The translations under genes were made by a program, and so were the position numbers. Under the pieces are notes generated by a model that saw only the letters and a list, made by a program, of their open reading frames with translations, was not told where the DNA came from and ran no database searches. A stretch of 64,000 nucleotides of DNA, from assembly GCF_034190915.1 (NCBI RefSeq), contig NW_026947500.1, positions 20,582,501 to 20,646,500 on the forward strand. Reading direction: 5' to 3'. How positions within the stretch are numbered: the stretch's first letter is position 1; each line of letters begins with the position of its first letter. Of the stretch, positions 33,199 through 48,100 are shown piece by piece. Origin of the DNA: Cavia porcellus (lineage: Eukaryota; Chordata; Mammalia; Rodentia; Caviidae).

Positions 33199-36100
33199 CT
33201 AAAAGGAGAGAAACAGTGAGAGTAAGTATCTGGGTAGCCACAGCTAAGCAGCAGAACTGACGCCCGTATGATGTGTGTTTATTGCATTATAATCACATTG
33301 TTTAAAATTCTTATTGTAATCAATCGAGCTGGTTTTAAAAAATCTCACTCACCAAATATTTAATCCTACAAAGTTTAATACAGAGAAAATGTAGTCTCCA
33401 CCAACTAACATCCCAATGTACGCAACAGACACATTCTGCAAAAAAGGGAATTCTGCATTAAAAGTGAACCATGTAGGGGAAATACAAGCATATGACAAAA
33501 GCTAAGGGCAGACATTTTAATTACTTTGCATAGAAACTGGGAGAGAGGAGATGTGCATCAGATATTGAGTAAATGAGTGAAAATTATGTTGGCTTTAGAA
33601 AAATATAAATAGCAGTAAAAACAGAAAATCCAATATTCCTCTCCCCCTACTTGGGGCAGAGGTGGCAGAGCTGAGGCACAATCAATCAGCTGGCCAGGGC
33701 CCATCTTTGCACTGGCATCCTAAGCCTGAGTAGTGCGGAGACCGGTGAGACTCCAGGCCCACGCTGTCCAGCCTGCAGACAGGGAATGACTGACCCCGGC
33801 GGGCTCTCCCACGCTAGGAGCTCATGCAAACGGAGCAACTAAGTGGTTCTGGTGGAACAGACCCAGAACACAATCCCTGTTCGCTCCTCGCCTCATGACT
33901 GAGCAAGGAGCTGGCTGAAAGCAGCCCCTCCAGGGCTCCCTCTGCAGGGAGCTGGCAAAGCCATCACAAGCATTCTGGGTTCCTCCTTCTGCTTTCTACT
34001 TCACCTCCCCACAACATCTCCACTTACTCACCCCAATTTAAGAGCAATACTTTGCCCTTCCTTTCTAAGATTGAAAAGGCCCGCTGTTTCATGCACTGGG
34101 GGATCAGGAGGAGTCAGAAGAGGCCCCCAGACCCAGCTGAAGATGTTACCGCCTCTGTTCTCACTCCTCTTCTATCAGCCACAAAGGAAGTTCAGCTCTG
34201 CTCTGGGGTACAGTTCCGGTCCCCTCAGCTCCCCAGTGCGGCGGGGCCCTGCGCACTGCCCTTACCTTGACAGCTCCCACCACGGCCGTGGTCAGCGCTG
34301 AGTTGTAGTGGCTGCACAGCACCGTGGCGAACATCAGCAGGAACCTGGGGAGGACACAGGCGCTGAGGGCTTGGGGGCCCGCGTGGGACTTTATGCAACT
34401 TTAATGAACTCGCAGTACTGTCCGAGCCATGCTGTGGACACCTCGGTCATGGACTTGTTCCAGGACACGGGCACGCTGTGTATCCAGGGCCTTCCTGCTC
34501 CCTCCGTTTCCCATTACTGCTTCCGTGCAGTGGGGTGAGGAGGAGGAAGTTTCCTCCACAGCCTGAGATCCACACAATGGCCTTGTAGCAGTGTTTACCC
34601 TCTCTGTGGCTGGAACCTCCTGCTGTGCTTTCACACAACCCGGTGCTATAAGGAAGGATAAACTAGGGCTGGCGGGCATAAGCCCTGCCTTGCAAGTGGG
34701 TGGTCGTGAGTTCAATCCCTGATACCAAAAATTAAAAAAAAAAAAAAAAGAAGAAGGATAAACTCAAGGCCTTTATAGGTTAAAGGGCTGCAACTTGAGA
34801 CCACGCTCATCAGTGGAACAATGCAGACCTGCATGCGTAAATGCCATGTTGTCTCCCTAGTGTAAAATACAGAAAGAGTAAATAAGATCCAAAACCCACA
34901 ATCGATATCCTCAGAGAGAGAGTGGGGGAGATTGCTTGGAAGGAAAGGGGATAGCGGGAAGAGAAAACAAAGTCAGAGAGCTCCTCTGGGACTTCATCCC
35001 AGTCCTGGAAGTTTAGATTTGTAATCTCATGGAAAACTTATTGGAATTCCAGTAAATTAATTCCAATCTACCACTCCCAGTGTAACCCACGGGGAGAATA
35101 AACACTAAAATGTCTATTAGTGTATTTATAGTTATGAGGAGCCCAGGGGTCCTAAGAACAGAGACCTCAACCCAGGACCCAACCCAGATTTCATTAATTA
35201 GTGAAGAAGGGAGAGGACTGAGGATGAGCGACTGGGAGAATGGCAGGAAATCTGTGAGCGCCGTGAGCTGGGCAGGAGGCCTGAGATCACCTCTGCAATA
35301 CGCAGAGAGCAGGACATGCAGAGAGACCATCTGCACAGCACAGTGGAGGGAGCATCTAATGTATAGGGGGCAGTGCCTCAGCTCTGAGGTGCAAGCTTCT
35401 CTGCCCTGGGCAGTCAAAACCCCTTATCTCGAGGCTCCATCCCAGGACAGCCCTGGAGCCCTGGCTCTTCATCCCACCAGTGTCACCCATGTTTTGGGAG
35501 TCACGGGGCAGGGAAACAGCAGCCCAGCTTCAAACATTACACACCAGCTCCTCAGCCAGCCCTGTTTACATTGCTGAGCGCCAGTTGAAGGGAAAGGGAA
35601 TGGCTTAGCCAGCTCTGTGCACATCAGTGTGTAGAGACAGGGCCAGGCTTAGCCAAAGTGGAGATGATTGCTCTTTGTTCAAGGAGAGTCAGCCAGGTGG
35701 TGCTCCACAGGAAAGAAGGGAAAAGATACAGACAGATAGATAGATAGATAGATAGATAAAATTATACTACTAATCTCTGTTGGTTCATCAAAAAATGCTT
35801 CGTACTTTTGTTGTTTAATCATTTTTCATGCCTATGTCTTGTAATCTGAGCAACTACTTTGAATAATATGCAATACAGTAACCATTGTTAATCTCCTTGT
35901 ATATTGTTTTGAAATTCTGTATCATCGTTTTTTTTTGTTTTAAAATTTAAAATAAAAAAATGTTTAAATCTGTTTAATTCACTAGATTGTGAGTGGAACT
36001 AATTTGTGATAAAATGATTTGGAGAGTTTAACCAGTCAACCTCAGTTAATAAGCTATGAATCAAGTCACACAAGTCAAGGTCCTTATTTCTATGGAAACA

Positions 36101-39100
36101 TTATGAAGTCTGTAAACAGAACACCAGTATTCAGAGGTTGGACTTGGGGCAGGGGATGTAGCTCAGTGGCACAGCACCTGTGTGGCAAGCACAAGGTCCT
36201 GAATCTGATTCCCAAAACAAAAATAAAAAAGAAAGAAAGAAGTTAAACTCGGAGGCTTCATAAAGATATAAATTTTTCAAATTGTTACAATCTTAATAAA
36301 TTGGCTTGTTCATTTAGACAATGATCAGTAATCCTATTTGTGTATAAAATGAAAGACTTAAAACACTCAACTGGACCTCACTGGGTGCCAACCCTGGCCC
36401 CTAGAGACACAGGGGGTGCTGTGAAATCAGAGCCAAGAGGCAATGCCCACCCAGGGTGGCTCAGATGGGCAGCTCCCCGCAGCCAGGCAACACTGGACAC
36501 TGCCTGCATCCTCATGGATTTAGCCTGCTCCCACTCAAAATCTGTAGAAACGCGTCCACAGATCTAGGACCCCAGGATCCGCTCCCAGGAGGGTGCCCAG
36601 GACTTGCATGCCCTCACCAGCTGCCCAGAGCCCAAGGCTGAAAGCCCAAGGCCCTGACGCCGCCTAACTTCCCCACTGAATCTGAACACACGGATACACT
36701 CTCTGTGTCCCTGCTAGATGTCTCCAGAGAAGGCAACTAGAAGCCACTGGATTCAGAGTACATTCAAATGATTTTTGAAGAAACAGAATCTACTTCTGCA
36801 TGCAAGTAAATAAGATATGGTGTGGTAAGACTCTCAGCTAAAAGCACTTTTCCTTGACTCCATGCTAGGGAAACCACACCACTTTCAACACCAAAGACGC
36901 CCACCACCTGCCAGCTGCTGCAGATTAATAAAATGCACACACATTATAAACCACTGCCACACATCTAGCATCTTCTTGCTATTATGTATTTTAAATCGTT
37001 ATTCCATCTGTGTACATTCGAAAAATTACAGCACTTACATTCGATGCTCAACAGACAACAGAGGCAAACTGAGCATGAGGTTGATAGGGGCTTCATGGTA
37101 GTGACCCCAAGTGGAAACCCAAGAATCAAACCCTCTCAGAATCCCTCCCTTCCTGTGTCTAAAAATGGTACAAAAAGTAACCGGTTTACCGAAGTCACAT
37201 GGCATGATCGTGACAGTCACAAATAATTCTAATGACCTAGTGGGCCACTGGCTCCTCTGACCACTGCATACACCAGTGTGTATGTAAATTCAACACAACA
37301 TTCAGATACTGAGAGGCCACTTTTTCACTCCTGCCACTCACAGTGGTCCTGGGCTCCTAACTCCCTGCCCAAAGCAGAACTCTCTTCCACAAGGTGGGCC
37401 ACGTACTTTAATCTTCCTGCTTTCTGTCTTAGAGCTGGCCACAATGAAATGCTCTCACCTATTCTGTCCCAGATCATAAGACAGATCCAGAGGAAGGAAC
37501 GCGGCCCAGAGAGGCCACAAAGACCACGCGGTCTCCCCGGCGCTCCACCAGCAGCAGCTCTCAGCCCTTCATCCAGCCCATTTCTCTGTGACTGTCCAAG
37601 ATTCTTGCACATCTACACAGTGATGCCACCATGCAAACCCAAAGGACAGGGCTTAGACAGCTTCAGCACATCCGAATACATGAAGGGTGACAGAAAGGTG
37701 GGCAGGAACTGACCAGGCCACCAGCCGGGGCAGGTCAGAGCCCAGCTCCATCAGGACGATGTTCCCCTGCCGGGGGCCTTTCCAGACCAGCCCAGGTGTC
37801 TCTGCATCCAGCTGCATCTTTGTCACCTTTAAAATATCCTCTACAATAAGTCTGTCAGGGCACAGTGTCCCTGAGTCCTGAAAGCCACTCTGGCCAGTTA
37901 CTCAAAAGTAATTGGAGGTGCTCATGAGAACCCCAGCTTGTGCTGGTCAGTCAGAACTGTCTGAATTTGGGGCTGAGCCCTCAGCCTAGAGGGTCTGACC
38001 CTGCCTCCTGCTGGACAGATCTGAACTGAACCCAGGTAGGGGACATGCAGCTGGTGTCCTTTGTCATTTTATGGTTTGTTCTGGTTTCCATACTAGGGTG
38101 TCACTGTGTTACAGACAGCTCAGTAAGAAATATTCTAAGTGGCCAGAAATATTCTAGGTGGGCTGGGCCCTTGAAGGAGCCAGTGGAGGGGACAAGACAC
38201 CTTGCAGCTGTAGTGGAGACATCTGCTGAGGGCCAGACCTCAAGACAAAAGACGAAAGGAAAGTGCCCACGTACTTCCCCCAGGGCTGAACCACAGGGAC
38301 TGATGTTTTAAATAGGTACCGATCACCTGGGAAAGGCAGGGAGAGGCACTGAGCCTCACACACACCCGACCCCCGGTGAAACTGCTGCTCCGTTTCCGGC
38401 CTGCCCGCTACCTGACTTGCTTCACCATTTGATCCTGACTTAATCAATCTCACCTGAGCAATTCTACTCATAACCATACTACATGACCATGGTTCTGTCC
38501 CACCTGATGCCCACCTATGATTTCCCATTTTCCCCCACCCTGGGCCCCCAGGAGTGTAAAAGTGGCCTCTCCCCAAAATGGCAGGGTCCCTGGACCCCTG
38601 TGTCTCAGACAAAAGCTTTCTTTCTCTCAATAAATATACTCTGCTCTTAACCTTCATTGTCCCTAAAATTTATGCTTCGATTTTAGAGAACATGAACTTA
38701 TACCAGCCATCCAGCAGGCTGGGAGTTTCTTTCCCCTCTGTCAAAAGCTCTGAAAGGTTCGCCATCACCAATTCAGGGACTTGTGACAAGGGAACGGTGC
38801 ACACGTGTTCACTACAGGCACAACTGGCTTGTGGATATTTTCTGCCCACATTTGGCTGAGTCTTCAAATGCAGCGCACCATGGAGACAGACAGATGAATG
38901 TAATTTCCAGAGGGAAAAAAGGCACTTCACAGAGCGAAACAGAACATTTAGATTTGACTTCTCAAGAGATATCAGGGACCCACACTTCTATTTTCTATAA
39001 TTTCTTACCCCATAAAACAGGAAAGAAGGAACTGCATAATAAATAGGACATTCTTCCACTGGTTGAATTCAGTCGCCTATTATTAGAAAGAAAAAATTTA

Positions 39101-42100
39101 TGATTAGACAAACAGCATTGTGAATCAGGTCTTTCGCTTTAACCAAACTGTTTTGCCACAGGAACTACCTTCTATACCAGACAGGAATAGGGTCCTAACC
39201 CTTCCCTCTGGAGGGTCCAGTTTTTAAAATCCTAGGCCGAGGCCGGGCGTGTTGGCTCACGTCTGTAATCCCAGCACTCGGGAGGCTGAGGCAGGAGGAT
39301 CGTTGTGAGTTTGAGAACAGCTGGGGCTACAAAGTGAGCTCAAGGCCAGCCTGAACTGCATAGCGAGACCCTGTCTCAAAAAGACAAAAAATAAAATAAA
39401 TAAAATAAAATCTTAGGCCATTCTAATTGTGTGAGATTGATCAAATTCCTTTCCCTCCCTGAACCTCAGCTTCATCTTACAAAATGGGGATTATTAAAAA
39501 CAACAACCACAACAGCTTCCTTAAAAGGCTGGTGTCAGGACTGAGTGAAATTCAGCTTCACTGGAGGCCAGGACAGAATGACAGCTCTTGTTGCTGAATC
39601 TATTATTTACCTTACAAACCTTTGCTAATTCGTAATGATGAAATTGAGTTTTTACAAATAAGCTTTGAAAAGAGCTTATTACCAACTCAACAAGGTTGGA
39701 AAGAAAAGTCCAAGCTCCTAAACTGTTCTCAAGAACTTGCATCGTGGACAAATAAACTACAAATTACTACAAAGCAGTCCAGTAACTGAGGGAGAGGAGA
39801 CTGTAGACAGAGACCTTAAAGGCTCAGTTTCTGCTTCCCAGGAACTTACTTCCTTACTGAGAAAATAAAATCAATCCTCTTGAAATGGCAGAAAACAATG
39901 CAAACAAATACTCTTCATGTGTCCCTCTCCTGTCTCCAAACAACAGTTTAGGGATGACTCAAGTCCATGTATAAGTAGGCACTCAGGAATACGACTGGGA
40001 CCCAGTCATGGTGGGGCACACCTGTAATCTCAACACTCAGGAGGCTGAGGCAGGAGGAACGTTGCAAGTACAAGGTTGGCCTGGGCTGTGTAGTGAGGTA
40101 AAGGCCAGCCTGAACTGTATAGTGAGACCTGTGTCAAAAACCAACAACAAAAATGATTGGATCAAAGTTCTGTTCACTTTCTGATAAGCCATAATTTGCT
40201 AACCAACTGTTAGTAACCCCGTACGTTTAAAACCATTTACATCATTTTAAACTTAGGATACAAATTTTTAAACAATTAAAATGGAATTCTCTACTTGGTA
40301 GAGCTGTGTCACACTTGGCTGACATTGATTTCTTTAGTAATGTTTTGCCTCCTATTAACAAAGAAGATACACAATAAAGGTTGGTGGCTGTTGGATCTGG
40401 TTGAGGGGCACATGGCTCGTACTATTTCTGAGGCTTCTGTATATATTTGAAAGCTTGTGTTACAGGCAGCTGAGTTAGACAGAAATATCATAGGCAGTGA
40501 GACAGGGCTGGGCCCTCCAAGGAGCCAGTGCAGGAGACCAGATACCCTACAACTGTGGGGGAGACAGACATCTCCGCTGTGGACCAGACCTCGAGACGAT
40601 GATAAACCAAATGCACCCACACACTTCCTAAGGACAGTCACCAGGGACTGATATGCTATCTAAGTCTCCATCCCCCTGAGGAAGCCAGGAACCCCCAACC
40701 CAACCCCTATAGGAAGAGTCGCTGCTCTCTAAGCATGCCCCCATCTGTCCCCAGTTTAATCAATGTTACCTGAGCAATTACTCTCATTAGTAGACCACAG
40801 TTCTATCCCACCTCGTGCCCACCTTCCGAGTTCCCATGCTTCTCCTACCTTAGACCTGTCTCACTTTGTGGCTCTGCTCTAAAAAAGTCCCTAGAAAAGA
40901 CACAGTCCCTGGCAACCTACCAGGACCCCTTCTCTCTTTCTCTCAGACAGAAGCTTTCTTTCTCTCAATATATTCTGCTCTTAACCTCCGTTGTTCCTAA
41001 AATTCATCCTTCGATTTTAGAGAATACAGATTCATACCAGACATATAGCAGGTTGGATTTCATTCTCCTACATCACTTCCATCATTAAACAAGTTTTTTT
41101 ACATGCTTAGTTATGAGTGTTGGGGTTCAGCTCACTGATAAAACTCATTCCTAGCACACACAGGTCCCTGGGATGAAACACACACACACACGCACACACA
41201 TGCACACACTCACACACACAGCTCACTTCGAAAAAACTCATAATTTTTAATCTCTTTTACTGGGAAGCCCTAAACCAAATGAGGGGGCTGAAAATATTCT
41301 AAAGAATTAAAGACAAAAGGATGTGCAAAAGCAATGAGAGGCCAAAAGCAACAGAAAATAATACAATTATAGAGAGCATTTATCTGAAATTAAAATATTA
41401 GAAATAAAGGGGAAAAGATAACATTTTTCAAAGAGCTACCAACAGTAAATACAAACTGTGGACTCCTGGTACCACACAACACTGGGGTTACTTGCAGTTT
41501 TCATTAAAACATGCAGATTAGGGGCTGGGGATTTAGCTCAGCGTCATAAGCACCTGCCTTGCAAGCAGGCGGTCGTGAGTTCAATCCCTGGTACCGATAA
41601 AAAACGAAAAAGACAAAAAAAAAAAAGCAGATTCTCTGGGACTTGGTTTTCACAGATCTTAGTTTATGTCTTTAATGAGTGTGTGCGGGTGGCAGTTTCA
41701 GAAATACCGCAGCCTGATGTTTACTCTAAACAGAAAGTAAGTAAGAGTAATAACAAGAAAGCATCTGCCACTGGGCTGGCTCTTTCCATCAGCGCAAGTT
41801 GAAATGTGACTCTTCCAGTTTACACTTGGGGTTCATTTTTTGGCAGGGCAGAAACCGAGCCCTCAGTGTGAAGCCCTGTTTCCCCAAATGGCCTGTGGAC
41901 CCCTTCGGAGAACGCGGATAGCGGGGCTCCCCCACTGCCTCCCCAGGGCCTGGCTGTCCCGGAAGGCGCTCGCCCTGACCCTGCTGACCTGAGGGACAAT
42001 CCGGGCCCAGAGAGCACACCCAGCAGCTGGTGACCCTGCAGGCCGGCTGCACCAAGCAAGGCCTCCGGCCACAGCAGGGCTCCCCGCGGGCCCGGCCATC

Positions 42101-45100
42101 CCTGTGTCCCCGCCAGGTCCCGGCCAGCTGAGAAAAGGCGCCTTCACTCTCCTTGCAGGACAGGAGTCCGCTCCTTGGGCTGCTTCTCCAGCCGGTAACT
42201 TGGGAACCTGATGGGGCTCACTGTGGCAGGCCGCTTGTTTAGGTGGAACCCGGCCTGGAATCTAACACCGAATCCCCGCACAGGACGTGACCGCAGTACA
42301 ACACTGCGTGGAAACTGCGTCCCCTCCACAGGGGACACTCGGGGCAGGAAGAAGAGCACAGGTGAGACGGGAAGAGCGCTCTCTACTGCATGAGCCTCAC
42401 CTGCACTGCACAGTGCACGCCAAGACGGTGATGCCAAACCAGGTGAAGATGAGGCCCAGCTGGGCATGGCAGTGCAGGCCCATGGTCTCAGCTACCTGGG
42501 AGGCTGAGGCAGGAGGATCACGTGAGGCTAGGAGTTTCACACCAGCCGGTGGAATACGGTAACACCGTGTCTCCAAAAAGTAATACAATAAATGAAGTAA
42601 AAATTTTAAAAATATGAGGACTGCGTGTACATGTTAGGCCTCTTTTTATTTTTATTTATTTATTTATTTTCTGTCTTTTTAAGGCAGGGTCTCGCTATGC
42701 AGTTCAGGCTGCCCTGGAGCTCACTGTAACTCAAGCTGGTCTTGAACTTGCAACGATGCTCCTGCCTCAGTCTCCCGAGTGCTGGGATTACAGGAGTGCA
42801 CCACCACACCTGGCTTTAGGGCCTCTTTTTAGAAAATACAAGAGTTATAGTTTTTCACAAGTGAAGGAAGGAAACACTCACTTTTCATACACAAGTACGG
42901 GCACAGAGACTGTGGCTCAGGGTGTGTTTCTGGAGCAGGCTGCCTGGATCTACCACCTGCTGTCCTCAGGAAGTTACTTAAACTCTAGCCTTGAATTCCA
43001 TTTCTGTACGATGGGGATAATGACTGTATTCTCTCCTGAGGGCTGGTGTGGGAATGCAATGAGACAGTCACAAGCAATGCTCCAAACACATCCTCCACGA
43101 GTGTCAGCATCACGGTTACCCTGCATGAGAACGTGGAAACCTCTGCATGGTGACCGCGGCCAGCGGAAACTCCCAGAAACGTGTGAATCAATGAGCAGGA
43201 TGCAGGAACCCCCATCGCTGCAGAAACCCTGTTTTAAGTTATGAATGTCATAAGCCTGGTCTGTTTCACTGTGAAGGTGCCTAAAATCCTGTTTCTGGCC
43301 ACTGTGTCATTCAGCACATTGTCCCTATGGAGAAATATCTTTTATTCTCAAATAGGTTTTCAAGAGCTTGAAAGAGTTGTATGATTTTTATTCCCAGTAA
43401 TAACTATAAAAACAAAGTCACTCCCCAGGTGTGGTGGTGCACACCTGTACTGCAGCCCTCTAGGAGCCTGGGTCAAGACAACTATGAGTTCAAGTCCAGC
43501 ATGGGCAACGTAACCATTTAGTGACACTCTGTCTCAAAAGAAAAAAGAAAACAGGTCCTAGGGATATATGCCTAGTGCAAAGGCCCTGAGTTCAATCCCC
43601 AGAGGCAGAATCAATCCATACACAGATGGATCCATACACACTCCCGACTGAACACTGGCAGCCTTTCCTTCTCAGGGATGTAGTTTTACTGGAGTCACCA
43701 TGTCAGCAAAAATGGAAAATGGAAACCAGGTCTGGTGGAGGATCACAGGCTCAAGTCCCATCTGGGCAGCTAAACAACTTAGGAAGACCATGTCTCAACA
43801 CAAAAAAAAAAAAAAATTTAAATGGAGCCCAGTGTTGACAGCCAGGGGTCTCACTCAGGGGTGGACAGTGGTACTGGAACTCAGATTTTTATTGTTTTCC
43901 AGTAAGTTTCACACACCAGCTTCTGTAACTATTTCTTGCTACTCTCCAACTGCCTAAAGATAAGTACCAGCGTAAAGATGGTACCAAAGGATCATTAGGT
44001 TATCCCATTTATTTTTTGAGACAGGGCCTCACCATGTGGCCCAGGTTGGTCACAAATTCCTGGGCTCAAGAGGCACTTCTGCCTCATCATCGTGGGGAGC
44101 TTGGACACAGATGAATCTGGTCCTCCATCATTGTTTTACGTGCCCTCCCACCGAGCCTGGCTACTCCCATACTCTGATCTTCTGTGTGCCAAATCCCTGA
44201 CACTAACACTGGAAAGCTGGCTACATGAGACGGCACTGACCATGGCCGCTCACCTGCCGGAGGTCTCCGGTGGAGACACTGATGAGAAAAGTGGGGATGA
44301 TCATGAAGCAGGCATTGTAGAAGAGCACCCCATACTTCCCCAGCTCCTACAAGAAAAAAAACAGAACCCCCATCAACCTCAGAAACGCAAAGCATGGGAC
44401 TCCCTGGAACACACACCTGCGCACAGTCAGACAGACCATCCTGACCAACTCTGACTGAGATATTGTCAGAGAATTTCTGACATCAAATGTTGCATTTTAG
44501 TTGTGCTGTGATTTCTGAATAAATATTTATTTGATACCAAAAAGTATAGGTAAAATGGATGAAATGGAAGGCCTCCAGGTCCGCTGTCTCTACTATTCTG
44601 TAAGGTTTTTTTCTAAAGCATATTTTGAAAAATGAGAAATCTGAAACAAAATAAGGATTAAAAATGCTAACATAAACAGCTCTATGAAAGCATCTCACTC
44701 CCTGTATCAGAGAACGGCCTGGTTTGTATTTACTTTCATTACAGTGACCACACCATGTTTTTCACTAAACACGAGGGACATATTGTGGATTTTCAAAAGG
44801 CAACAACCCTGGCTTTGTAAAACTGCCACTATTAAAAGAAACAAATGACCATGGAGATTTAAAAAAAAAAAATTGCTTATGGAAATGAGCCTGCAGCTGG
44901 AGAGGCTCTGTCCCTGGACACAAAGAACCAGCGACAAAGACCCGTATGCCGGGTTCATCTGAGCTTCCGGGGGGGCAGCTGGGGTTGGGGCCGCCACCCT
45001 GAGGGGTGAGAAGAGCTGTGCTGGAGGACCTCACACCTTTGCCATTCTGGTCCCTGAACCCACAGATAGGAAACCGAGGTTTGGGCAGGTGAAGGTTCAA

Positions 45101-48100
45101 AGTCGCAATGACAAAAAGTAAAAACAAAAAAAGAAAGGCATGATGGCCAGAGAGGAAAAAGAATGTGCTTTGCCAGATAGTCACACAGGTAGGCAGGCAG
45201 ACAGACAGAAGGATGGATTCCTCCTGAGTGACATCTTGAGCTGCGAATGTAGCTTGGTGTCACAGCATTGCCTATCATGTAAGAGGCTGTGGGTTCCATC
45301 TCCAGCACCACATGGAATGAAATAAAACAGTGGCATCTTTTTTTCCCTATGTAATTTTCCCCCAAAGTTTTCCAAGACTAGGAGTAACAAGGACTTTCAC
45401 ATACAAGACAACTAAAAATCAACCAGTAACTGATAGACCATATTACATAAATTACACACCAACATGCAATTTCACATTCACTTCTGTCATTTGGGGCCGG
45501 CCAAGCTGAAAAGCTGTAAGAGGAAGATCTGGTACCTTGGGGTCCATCTTCTGTTTGGTGTAAACTCCATTTGCCGCTGTGAAGACGTCATTCAGGAATA
45601 CAAACACATAACCTTCCAAGTTAAAGGCAAGGTCGGAACTGAAGGAAGAACAGGAAACAGGCATGATTATTGGAAACTTGCAGCCTGGCCTGCAGGTCCT
45701 CATCAAATCCTGGGACACCTTGTCCCCGCGAGCGCCCCCTCCCGATGGGGAGCAGCTACTGCCCCTGCTCTACCTCCAGAAAAAATCAAACCCAGCCAAA
45801 GGGGCTGCTGAGGCTCAGTGACTCCAGAAGGCCCGGGACCTTCCTGTCCTCCTCTCTGTGCAAAGCCCTCTGGTTATGTGGGCCCAGCCCAGGGCAGCCC
45901 TGGGATAGAGAGGGGACTGGGCAGGAAGGGCTGTGTGGGGGTAGGGGGCGGCAGGGCAGCGGGAGCCACAGCCCCAGCGGTGCCCTGTCGATGCCCCATC
46001 AACACAGGACCCAGGTGGGTACCGGCGAGGTCTGAGCTGAGCCACTCTCCCGAAGAACCGACCTGCTTCCCAGCAGACCAGGAAGGAAACACTTCTCCCT
46101 AACTGAGGCTCAGGACCCCAGGGCATGCAAATTCATTTACTTATCCACGGCTCATTCATTCTCTGGCTTACTGAGACTCTGCCTGCTCTGACTGGCCTTG
46201 AACTCCTGGGCTCCAGGGATCCTCCTGCCTCAGCCTTTGAAGTGGCTGGGAATGCAAGTGCCCCTCACCAATTACAGCTGTGCCTGCTATTTTAACCCTC
46301 AAGGGTCAAACGCAGGGCTTCCTCCAGGCCAGGCAAGCATGTGACCACGGAGCGCTATCTGTAGCCCAAGGAATGTAAGTCCTATTACTATTTTATATAC
46401 GCAGAAGGTCACAGGCAATAAAACTCAATCAGCTGAGGCACGAGGCCTTATGAGCACCTTTAGAAAGGAAAGGCATTTTCGGCATGGGGACAAACAAATC
46501 GTCGTGAGTGCCCGGGAGCCATGGCAGGGCAAATGGAGGAACAGCAAGGCTGCTTTACAGTGTATCTCCGGGGGGCCCTCTCTGGCTGACCCTGCCCAGC
46601 ACAGGAGCTGCTCTGCTCTTCCGGGTGCGGGAGACATGAGAAAGGGTCAGCCCACCTCCACCAAAGGGGGCTGCAGGCCTGGCTCCCAGGCAGAAGGCAG
46701 AGGCAGCAAAGCTCCCTGCATCTGTTCTCTAGCATCTTTAGCTCAAAGCAACCATTATCCCAAAGTGGCAGGTGTCGGGTGCCACATCCTGAGTCTCCTT
46801 CAGGATCAAAATCAGATTCTCTCTAAGCAAAGAGGGCAGAGCAGACACACATAGCATCAAAACCCAATGCAAATTAAATCATGGCTTTGTGCCAGGTGCT
46901 CACTGGCATTACCATCTGCCCACACATCTGTGAATGTGTACATGAGATTTAGGTGATCATACACCAGAACGCTCCAGCTCCATCTCAGAGAGGGGCTTTC
47001 CAGGTAGTTGTGGTGGCACGTGTCTGTGATCCCTGCACTTGGGAGGCTGAGAGACAACACCAGTCATCGGGAGTGCAAGTCCATCCTGGTCTACGTGGTG
47101 AGGCCAAGGCCAGCTTGAATTTCCATAGCAAGACCCTGTCTCAAGCCAGCATCTTCTCAGTCTCTTGCCTAGTCACACCTGACTCGGCATCAAGAAGAAT
47201 CTGCCACTGCCCAAGCCAGCAAAGTAGTGTTACATAAACTAAACCTGACCTGAGGCTCCCTCTGCCCTTGAGTCCTTACACAATGAACTATACCCTGACT
47301 TAGGACCTGGACGAACTGCTTTCCTGAGAAGCTGAGTCTCAGCCAGCCACAGCCCTGAGCTTCGGGCAGCTGCACAGCCACCTGCTGGGACCTGTTCATA
47401 GAAGGCGACACCGCGCTGTGTGCTCCGCCAGCTCGGCTCCTCGCTGGAGTTTCCTGTGCACAGATGCTGCCGGGGTCCATGCCAGCTCTGAGGGCTGCCC
47501 GCCCTGGCACTCATGCCTTCATGCACCTGCACTCTGCTAACCTGGTCTAACATTGTTAACAGCTGAATGAGTAGAAAGGGCCAGGCTTCAGGAGACCCTG
47601 GGATGGCACTGCCCGCCCTGCTAGACAGCCTGAGTGTCCTGCTAGGACACCAGTGTGACCTGCCGGGGTCCCCTCCCTGCCACTGAGGCCTGCCTTTGTC
47701 TGGCCCTCATTTAAGACAGCAGTCAAAGCTCAAAGATGTACAGAAAAGCTCCTTGTCGCCTAGATGAGACTGATTCAGGGAAGCTCTGAGGACTGGCACC
47801 TAGGGCCATCTGTAAACATTACTTTTCCAACTTTTCTGGGCGCATGACTGGCTTTAACAAAGAAGATGTAAGAGGAAGTGACACTCGTCACCTGTGGGCA
47901 GAAGCTCAATGACCCAGTGCACGGCTCCCCACAACTCCTCCCCACACAGATGACTGAGGAAGCTCTGACTGGGCCAAGGACCTTCGATGGTCCCTGAGCC
48001 ACAGGCAGCCTCTGGAGCCCTCCCACAAGCACCTGCTACTGCAGGTCCCCAAGCAGAGCTCAGGCAGAGCTCTGTGAACTGAGCAGAGTATACACCAAAT

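Noticed and set aside
37687..37881. Possible extra SLC35D2 exon in the 34.3-39.0 kb intron
   Set aside because: Exons 8 and 9 join in phase without it, and the translation does not resemble the transporter.
42144..42467. GC-rich overlapping frames at 41.8-42.5 kb as an intronic gene
   Set aside because: Open frames on both strands reflect base composition. No splice or domain evidence and no homology.
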